Part shown: positions 11,429 to 20,700 of the stretch, in pieces
How the letters are laid out: every line of letters starts with the position of its first letter
How positions within the stretch are numbered: position 1 is the first letter of the stretch
NCBI RefSeq assembly: GCF_910592395.1
Contig: NC_088326.1
Span: 6,451,001-6,515,000, forward strand
From: Lineus longissimus
Taxonomy: Eukaryota > Nemertea > Pilidiophora > Heteronemertea > Lineidae
DNA: 64,000 nt
Direction: 5' to 3'
Made by a program: the position numbers and the translations under genes
Notes under the pieces: generated by a model
Databases searched by the model: none
Seen by the model: only the letters and a program-made list of their open reading frames with translations
Told to the model about the DNA's origin: nothing

Positions 11429-13224
11429 AACCCTTAACTTGCATGACCGAATACGAATTCCGTTTTCAAAAAGTCATACTCCCATGGAAAAAAGCCCTAG
11501 CTACTCGGACATTTAGCCACCACAATGTTTTATTTGCCTCCTGGACGACAGCATCCTGAACTTCATGGTATTTACTGCGTTTTAACATAGTCGGGCAGTA
11601 ATACCCATGAAGGATTCCATTGATATTCTTGTTTTTTTCATGTTCCAAGCACACTTGAGTTTTGGGTGCCATGCATACAACAGTGCTCAAGTACCCAGTA
11701 GCACATGTCTATTCCCATGCCAGCCTTAATATCAATGCCTAAACACACTTGGCCAATCTTCCATCGCCAAATCTCCTTTGTAATTCATCCAATTTTAAAT
11801 CCTAGTATTAAGATGCAAAAACCTTGGTGGTCAAGATGGGACGACAGGTTCTTGTCCAAATTATCGAAAGTTCATTTCCTTCACAAAACTTTCACCAATG
11901 CCGATGGCAATGGCATCATGCAGCTCACTTTTTCTTTACCATTGAATTCTATGAAACCAAAGATACCAGGGGTGTACCTAGCACCAGGAAAATTCCCTGT
12001 TTCGAAAATACACACTGAATTAAAACTTAAAAGCATAACCGTTGTGTAGATTGATATACACCATAAATAGCAACTTTCAGCAAATTCCTACGCTTAATAA
12101 CTGCACTATGACATTGTGTACAGGTGGATTTGCATTTAATCCGACCATGATTAAATTGGACCACCATGATTCAATCGAACGGTCTACCTTCGTATACTTC
12201 GTATTCACAGGCCCCTCAGGGCTACTAACACTTACACTACAGAGCTTGAAAGTGAAAAAGACAAATAGACAGAGGCTAAGACCTCATGAAAAAAATTCCC
12301 CCCCTACCATGCCTACTACTTCTCTATCCCTTCAATTATTGGCATATTCATGATCCTATGTTGAATATTATACGCCTATACTTTCATCCACATTGCTAAG
12401 AAATCTTGAAGATTGCTCTGATATTCAAGATATGTGAATAATGCTCATGATACCTACCTCAAACACAACCCCAGGCATGCCAGCATGCCAGAATTAACCA
12501 CAACCACTCCAAAATAAGGCAATATGTAACAGCATGGGAGATTTTTTCTACACAAAATTGGTACACGCTTTAATATGTTTGAGAGTCAAGGTCTAATGGC
12601 AGCAAGCAAAGAGTTCATACGTGAGATCATTCATGACATAACTTTTCTGCACTCCATTCCACTGCATTTAGCACAGGAAACATATCTTCGTGCAAAGTCA
12701 CTATTTCTAATGCAGTTGCAATCAAAGCAGAGTTCTGAATCAAATAGAATGCTGGGACTTTCTACAAAGATTCCTTTACCTTCTCCAGATATCCTTAGGA
12801 ATCTCACCTTGCTTGCTTAGCACTTTCTCTCAGTTCAAAGTCAGTTCACTCTAATATTTGTTGGATTCATTGTACTCACATTGATTCACAGTTCTTAGAT
12901 TGTGTGTGATACGACTAGCATTGTGACAGGATTTTAAAATGACGAAGTTGAATTGAAGCAGATATTAAGGAAAAGCCTGGTAGCAGAATATTTCCTTATG
13001 GCTCAATTCCATTCGTCTGATTAACACAATGTTTGAATACCGCAGAGCTTATTATGACCTTGATTCAGATTGATTGGCTTGAAGTATCCTTGAGGTTCTC
13101 TTGATCTTTTTCCAGTACAAAGTGGACCAGACTGGCAAAGTAGATGCTCAAGCCACAATAAAAGACCCAAAAAGTCAAAGGAAACGTATACATTCCACGG
13201 TCAACGGCCTCGGACAAAACTATC
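11429..13224. other. no gene recognised
   Basis: Frames of 60-115 codons occur (11,466-11,690 minus; 11,705-12,049 plus; 12,575-12,820 plus) without recognisable domains. It may include the 5' region of the downstream Helitron-like element, whose left terminus I could not locate. Confidence 0.35.
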
Positions 13225-13990
13225 ATTCAAAAATCCCGAGGTGAAGCCTTGGGACAAAACCGGCCACAAATCCCTAGGCCAACCTTTCAAAGAAACCGTA
13301 TATCCCAAGGTCAAGCCTTGGAAGAAATTTCTCATACCTCCCAGGGCCAAGCCTTGGAAGAAACCTTTCATACATCCCAGGGCCAAGCCTTGGAAGAAAC
13401 CTTTCATACATCCCAAGGTCAAACCTTGGAAGAAACCTTTCATACATCCCAAGGTCAAGCCTTGGAAGAAACCTTTCATACATCCCAGGGCCAAGCCTTG
13501 GAAGAAACCTTTCATACATCCCAGGGCCAAGCCTTGGAAGAAACCTTTCATACATCCCAAGGTCAAGCCTTGGAAGAAACTTTTCATACATCCCAAGGTC
13601 AGGCCTTGGAAGAAACCTTTTATACATCTCAGAGTCAGCCTTGCAAAAAACCTTTCACACCTCCCAAGGTCAAGCCTTGGAAGAAACTTTTCATACATCC
13701 CAAGGTCAACCCTTGGAAGAAACTTTTCATACATCCCAAGGTCAAGCCTTGGAAGAAACCTTTCATACGTCCCAGGGCCAAGCCTTGGAAGAAACCTTTC
13801 ATACATCCCAGGGCCAAGCCTTGGAAGAAACCTTTCATACATCCCAAGATCAAACCTTGGAAGAAACCTTTCATACATCCCAAGGTCAACCCTTGGAAGA
13901 AACTTTTCATACATCCCAAGGTCAAGCCTTGGAACAAATCTTTCATACATCCCAAGGTCAAGCCTTGGAACAAACCTTATTCCATCTACC
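13225..13990. repeat. 36-bp minisatellite, about 20 units
   Basis: Units of the form CTTGGAAGAAACCTTTCATA plus CATCCCAAGGTCAAGC repeat about 18 times with high identity and 2-3 degenerate units at the left edge. Each unit contains the imperfect palindrome CCAAGG-N5-CCTTGG. Because 36 is divisible by three and the unit lacks stops in most frames, five frames on both strands stay open for 110-316 codons. These are artefacts of the repeat, not genes. Confidence 0.95.
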
Positions 13991-14767
13991 TCTAAATCTC
14001 ATCAATTGACATTATCTAGCATACTACATCAAACAAACTTGTGCTGTCTGTCTATCAACAACTCCTCCCATCTGAAACCTTCAATTCGTAACTATCATCG
14101 TATTCGTAAACATCTACCTCGTTCCTATATCTTCAATACTTTCACTGCACAATTTGCTACAGTATACATTGTAGGTTGTAGATCGTACTGAATTGACTGA
14201 ACTGTAATTGATTGATTTAAAGTGATAAATTGCTGAAAAGCAAGTACCACAGTGCTTTTCTTCGTCTGTTTTCTTCATATCCGTGATTGCATGCATTAGA
14301 TTTTGAGACAAAACAGTAGAATTCGTCTTGGTTCTAGAAAATACTTTGTCTCATTCAGTCTACTAAGTACGCCTGCCCTTGTCAGTCCTGAAGTTGGTCC
14401 ACCAGAGTGAGGTTCCTCAGGCACATTCTGTGAAGGCTGTACGCATCCCTAGTAGTTACATTCAGAAAAACTGTGCCACACAAGGTTTGTCTATAATACT
14501 TCCAGGAAAATAAGTCCTTATTGATTTTGAATCCAGTTGCTGTTCAGACAATACTGGTGAGAGTTCTTCTAGTCCTGAAGTCCGCTTCCCTTGACAACAA
14601 CCACAGTTGCTCCTGAAAACTACATTGTGTGATTGTTTGCCTACTACATTCGTGCTTTCCATACATAACAAAGATTACAAAATTTCATCTTGCTAAAGAC
14701 AAGCAAAGTACAACAATTTGAATAACATCTATCACACTGTCACAAATCGCTCTATTACCACAACATC
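13991..14767. other. putative 5' region of the Helitron-like element
   Basis: There is no reading frame of interest. An in-frame TAA at 14,723 precedes the ATG at 14,768, so the large ORF does not extend further left. The promoter and left terminus were not identified. Confidence 0.4.
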
Positions 14768-17700
14768 ATGATCTCTCTTGAACAGTACCGGTCAGCTGTG
14801 GGTTGTTTCTTTTCAAGAGCAATAACAAAAAAGGACAAGGACGCCCCTCAGTGTGGTTGCAAACATACGACTCCTCTCTTAAACAATGTTCAAGATTTTT
14901 ACAGTGTCACAGAACTTTATGGGTACAACATTTGGTTTGATGAAATGACTGTAAAGCACAAGCCCAGAAGTGCTGATTTGTCTGTTGAAGACATAATATT
15001 GAATACCTATTACTCTTCTGTACAAAGCACATGTGAATATTATTTTTCATTCTGGATCTTGGAAAATGTACTGCTTCATCATTCATTTGCTAACTTTGAA
15101 AGATTAAAGTTGGCTGGTGATGTAGAGAGTAATCCAGGACCTTGCCAGTTTACAATAATGAAAGCAGTTCAAGGTCATTTCCATCAGGGTGATGTGACAA
15201 GGTTTCGTGGCGAGTCCATTGGCAAACAGTGTATTTGTAACTGTGTCAAAGCATTGGCCTTTTCATATGTTAAAGCACCTCTTTCGTGGACATCTGATGA
15301 TCTAGATGATATTCTACTGCAAGGAGATCAGTTGTATCAGAAATGGAATATCGCTGGCTATATAGCTATAGATCAGATTCACCCCTATATTGAATTCTCT
15401 AACAAACATTTCTTCAGTTTAAAACCACTTGGTGCAACTAAAAGTGTGCTTTTACTTGAAAATAGTTTACTTCTTGATGATGACGGGACGCCATATATAC
15501 AGTTACGGCATGCTGTTCAGAAACTTTTCCCAATGGGATTTTCCATTCTGATCATTCAAGGGAACGCTGTGGCCTTGATTTGTGTGTCCGGTCGTTATTT
15601 CTTGTTTGATTCCCATAGTAGAAATATAAATGGTGAAGTAACACCAGATGGTACATCAGTATGCCTACAGTTTCAACAAGAATCTGACGTTGTGAATTTT
15701 GTTGCTAACTATGTCATTAACCTTGGTTGTAGCATTTCTGACACAAACAACATTGAAATAACCTATTTCAGATTGAAATTAATGTCATCAAAAGCATTTG
15801 CCCTGGGAGAAAAGAGGTCAACAATACAACATGGCATTTCTGATGAATCTTCCACAAGCCAACATGATCCCCAGCCAGCCACTTCTACATCACACAATTA
15901 CCATTGCAATTTAACAACATACATAACGGATCAGAAGGAGAAACTTACTAGACATGAGTACATGAAAACACTGATGCAACGAAAAAGAAAGGATGAGTTA
16001 TACAAAGCAAATGAAAAATTGAATGATAGGACAAATAAACACTCTCTTCGTACTAACACTGAATATAAGAACAAGGAACTTTATCAGAAGCAAATGACAA
16101 GGACACATCCATTATACCAAGAAACAGAACGACTACTTGGAACACTTTGTAAACAGAGACTTCGCAAAAATAAGGAATATCAGGCAAAGGAACTTCATCA
16201 GAAGCAAATGAAAAGGGCTGATCCAGAAATAAAGAAAAAGGAGCTGCTAACTAAGCAAATGAAAAGGACTAATCCACTCTTCCAAGAAAAGGAACGAATA
16301 CTAGGAACACCAAGTAAACAGAAACTTCGCAAAAATATAGACTATCAGGCAAAGGAACTTCTTCAGAAGCGAATGAAAAGGGCTGATCCAGAAATAAAGA
16401 AAAAGGAGCGTCTAACTAAGCGAATGAAAAGGGCTAATCCAGAAATAAAGGAAAAGGAGCTTCTAACTAAGCGATTGAAAAGGGCTGATCCAGAAATAAA
16501 GAAAAAGGAGCGTCTAACTAAGCGAATGAAAAGGGCTAATCCAGAAATAAAGGAAAAGGAGCTTCTAACTAAGCAAATGAAAAGGACTGATCCAGAAATA
16601 AAGGAAAAGGAGCTTCTAAGTAAGCGAATGAAAAGGGCTGATCCTGAAATAAAGAAGAAGGAGCTTCTAACTAAGCGAATGAAAAGGGCTGATCCTGAAA
16701 TAAAGAAGAAGGAGCTTCTAACTAAGCGAATGAAAAGGGCTGATCCAGAAATAAAGGAAAAGGAGCTTTTAACTAAGCGAATGAAAAGGGCTGATCCAGA
16801 AATAAAGGAAAAGGAGCTTCTAACTAAGCAAATGAAAAGGGCTCATCCAGAAATAAAGCAGAAGGAGCTTCTAACTAAGCAAATGAAAAGGACTGATCCC
16901 GAATATAAATTTAAGGAACGAGTGATTAAAGAGCGTAGTCGAGCCAATGCACATGTATGTTCTATTGAGCAAAATAAAGATGTTTCCCGTAAGAGAAAAT
17001 TGAGATGTGATGAACAATATCAGTACATGGAGAGAGAAAAGAAACGTTTCAAACGCAACATGAACAGGACGGAATTTACATTAAAAGTCACCACGATAAA
17101 TACATTGAAGAGAAAGGTGAGGAGAGAGGATCCTAGTGTTCGACAAAATGAAACAGCATCCAAAAAACAAAAGAGAGTAGGAGATAACCTACGAACGAGT
17201 ATTGAGTTATTCCATGAAAATATAAGTAATGGACCACTGTATGTATGTAGTTCATGCCATCAAACATGGTTTAAGCATTCTGTTATTGATGCAAGTAAAC
17301 TCCATGTCCCATCAGATAGACAACATCTCTTATCTGAATGTCTGACCAGCTATACTTCAGTCAGTAACATTGAATGGATGTGTAGAACTTGCAGAGATTC
17401 CATTAATAAAGGAAAAGTCCCGAAGTTGTCTATAAAAAATAACATGGCGTTCAAAGTAAAAGACAAACCTCCAGAACTAGACTTGCACCAGTTGGAAGAA
17501 AGGCTGATATCACTGCGCATTCCATTCATGCAAATGAGGGAACTTCCTGTTGGTGGACAAAAAACGGTCCGAGGCAATGTAGTCAATGTTCCGATTGATG
17601 TGTCAAAAACAGTTCTATCTTTACCAAGAAATCTGTCAGATATAGAAACAGTGCCAGTGAAATTAAAAAGAAAAATGCAATACAAAACAAATGAATTCAT

Positions 17701-20700
17701 TGAGAATATCAGACCAACAAAAGTACTCCATGCTTTGAAGTGGTTAAAAGATAACAGCCCATTCTACAAGGACGTCAATGTCAGTAACGATGAGCAGTGG
17801 ATAGAATCACTTCAGCCACAACTCTCTGGCAACATGTCTGAATTTCTTGATAGAAGGGAGGCTGACCCTGAACCTGCCCCAAGCACATCAAAAGAACATG
17901 AACGGCAACCCAATAGTGCATTTAATACCACTTCGAAGAAAGTTCACCTTAATTCCCGTTCTGCTGATGAAAAAAATGGTGAAAGTTCTGAGGACGATGA
18001 CAGTGATCATTTCAGTGAAGTAGATGATACTGAACTTAGGACATCTGCAAATATGGACACAATGCTGGATAATGCTGAATTGCCAGAACCTGAGGAATTC
18101 ATCTTTGCTCCCGGAGAAGGACAAACACCTTTAGGCTTATTTCATGACAGCAATGCTGAATATCTTTCATTTCCTACCATATTTTGTGGACAAGGCAGAT
18201 CTGAACATCCAGTAAAAGTACATTACAGTGATATCAGCAAATATGAACTGAGAAGTGTAGACCGCAGAGTTGCCCAAAATGTTCCAAATGTATTCTTTAA
18301 ACTGAAAAAGTTACAGATCAAACAAATATCTGATAAAGTTGGATTGGCTGTCCGACGTTGTAAAACAAAAGGAGAAACCTACACTGCCCATCAGATGCTA
18401 GATGATGACAGAAGACACAACATGGTACATTTAGATGAAGGCTATTATATCTTCAGAACAATACGAAATTCACCACCCTACCTCGAAAACAAAAAGAAAG
18501 AGGTTTTTTCTATGATTCGACAGCTTGGTATACCTACATTATTTATGTCATTGTCAGCTGCTGATACAAGATGGTCACCTCTTCTGAAAACACTTGGGCT
18601 TTTGATTGACAATGTTGAATATACTGACAATGAAATCCAAGACTTCAACTGGCAAACTAGAAGTAGACTCCTCAGCGCTGACCCAGTTTCCTGTGCTAGA
18701 TATTTTGACAACCGATTTCATGAATTCATGAAAACTGTTCTGAAAGGACCTCATAATCCATTGGGGGTAATCACCGATAGTTTTCATAGAGTAGAATTTC
18801 AGCAAAGAGGATCTCCTCATGTTCACATGGCTTTATGGATTGAAAACGCACCTCGGTATGGATCGTCTTCTGAAGAAGAAGTTGTTAACTTTATTGACTC
18901 TATAATCAGTGTATCAGCTGATGTCATTGAAAGTGACATGCCCTTTCTTGCCTTGCAATACCATAAACATTCCAAAACATGCAGAAAAGGTAAATGTCCC
19001 ATTTGTAGATTTGGGTTCCCAATGCCTCCAATGAAAAGGACTAGAGTTTTAGAACCATTAGATTTGGATCCAGAAATCAGTGATGAACAATTGAAGATCT
19101 ACAAAGAAAACTATAAGAAGATTCAGGCAACTTTGATTGCAATGGGTGACGGGAAAGATACGAAGTGCACATACGATGATTTCCTTGCTAATCTCAAAAT
19201 GACAGAGGACGAATATATCTACAGTATCCGTTCATCATTAAAAGCACCCAAAGTCTTCTTGAAAAGAAAACCATCAGAAATTCGTATAAATCCATACATG
19301 AAAAATCTCCTGAGTTCCTGGCAAGCTAATCATGACATACAATTTATTCTTGATGGGTATGCTGTTGCTGTATACATTATTGCATACACTTGTAAATCTC
19401 AGAAAGGAATGAGTGCTCTCCTTGATACAGCTGCTAAACAGGCAAAGGCAGATAAGATGGAACTTCGACAAGCTGTACGTCACATGGGAAATAAGTTTCT
19501 AAATTCCGTCGAAACTGGAGCCCAAGAAGCAGCGTATCTGGTGCTACAATTACCAATGACACGATGCTCAAGAGATGTTGTTTTCATAAACACAAATATT
19601 CCTGAAGAAAGACCATTCATACTAAAGGACAAGTCCAAATTAGAAAAATTGAAACCAACATCAACTGACGTACAAGTGGCAGGTATGATCACGTGGTATG
19701 CAAGGAGAACATTTCTGAAACAGTACTGTCTAGCTGATTATGTATCACAATTCACTATCACTTATCCAAAAAGTGAAACCCTTGATGATCCATTCGAAGA
19801 GAATTTAGATGATTACCCATTGGATGAATCCAATGATACTAATGACAATGACAACTCGGCTGATCATAGTGAAATGAATAGATATGATGAAAATGATGAA
19901 CACGACTTCACTGTTGAAGCTACATATGTTACTCGAACTGGTGTGAAAATTACTAGAAGGAAAACCCCAAAGGTAATACGATACGTGAATTTCAGCAAAG
20001 AAAAGGATTCAGAAGCATACTACAGAGAGCGTATCTTACTATTCCACCCTTGGTCCAATGAAAATCTCTTAAAAGGAGACCATGAGACCTATGAAGAGCA
20101 ATACAACTTTTTAAAGGCAGCTACAAATATTGACACGAAAAGAAAAGAATATGAAAATTTCAATGAGGAATTGATGGAAGCTATTGCTGAAGCTGAAAAT
20201 GATGATCTCGTTGAGCAGGATGAAATTGAAGGGACTATCCAAACCAATGAATGTTTATTCTTTGATCCAGACCGTTCAAACAATCAGAAACATTACGACA
20301 TTGCACAAGACATAGGAATTGCTGTTAGACCATCAGATCAACAAGTTGAATTGATGAACCACAAACTGCCCGACAATCAATACAAGGAACTTCTCAGATC
20401 ACTCAACTTGAAGCAAAGAGAAATATTTACACATGTAGTGCAGACAATAAAATCAAGTGCCACGAATAATGAGCAAATTTACATGTTCATAACTGGCGGT
20501 GCTGGTGTAGGCAAATCACAAGTTGTGAAAGCACTTTATCAAGTACTGCTACGACGCTTGTGTTCTGAAGAGGGGCAAAATCCAGAGGATGTCAGAATCC
20601 AAATAGTTGCTCCAAGTGGCTTTGCTGCATATGTTGTCCAAGGTTCCACAATTCACTCTGCCTTTGCAATACCCTTTCAAAAAGATCTAAAATCATACAA

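Noticed and set aside
11466-12049. Possible unknown gene on minus strand
   Set aside because: Some short protein-like runs occur in different frames but no consistent splice sites or start could be assembled.
13201-14191. Repeat-protein genes of 112-316 codons on both strands
   Set aside because: All frames arise from a 36-bp stop-free minisatellite; several overlapping frames stay open equally and flanks do not look coding.
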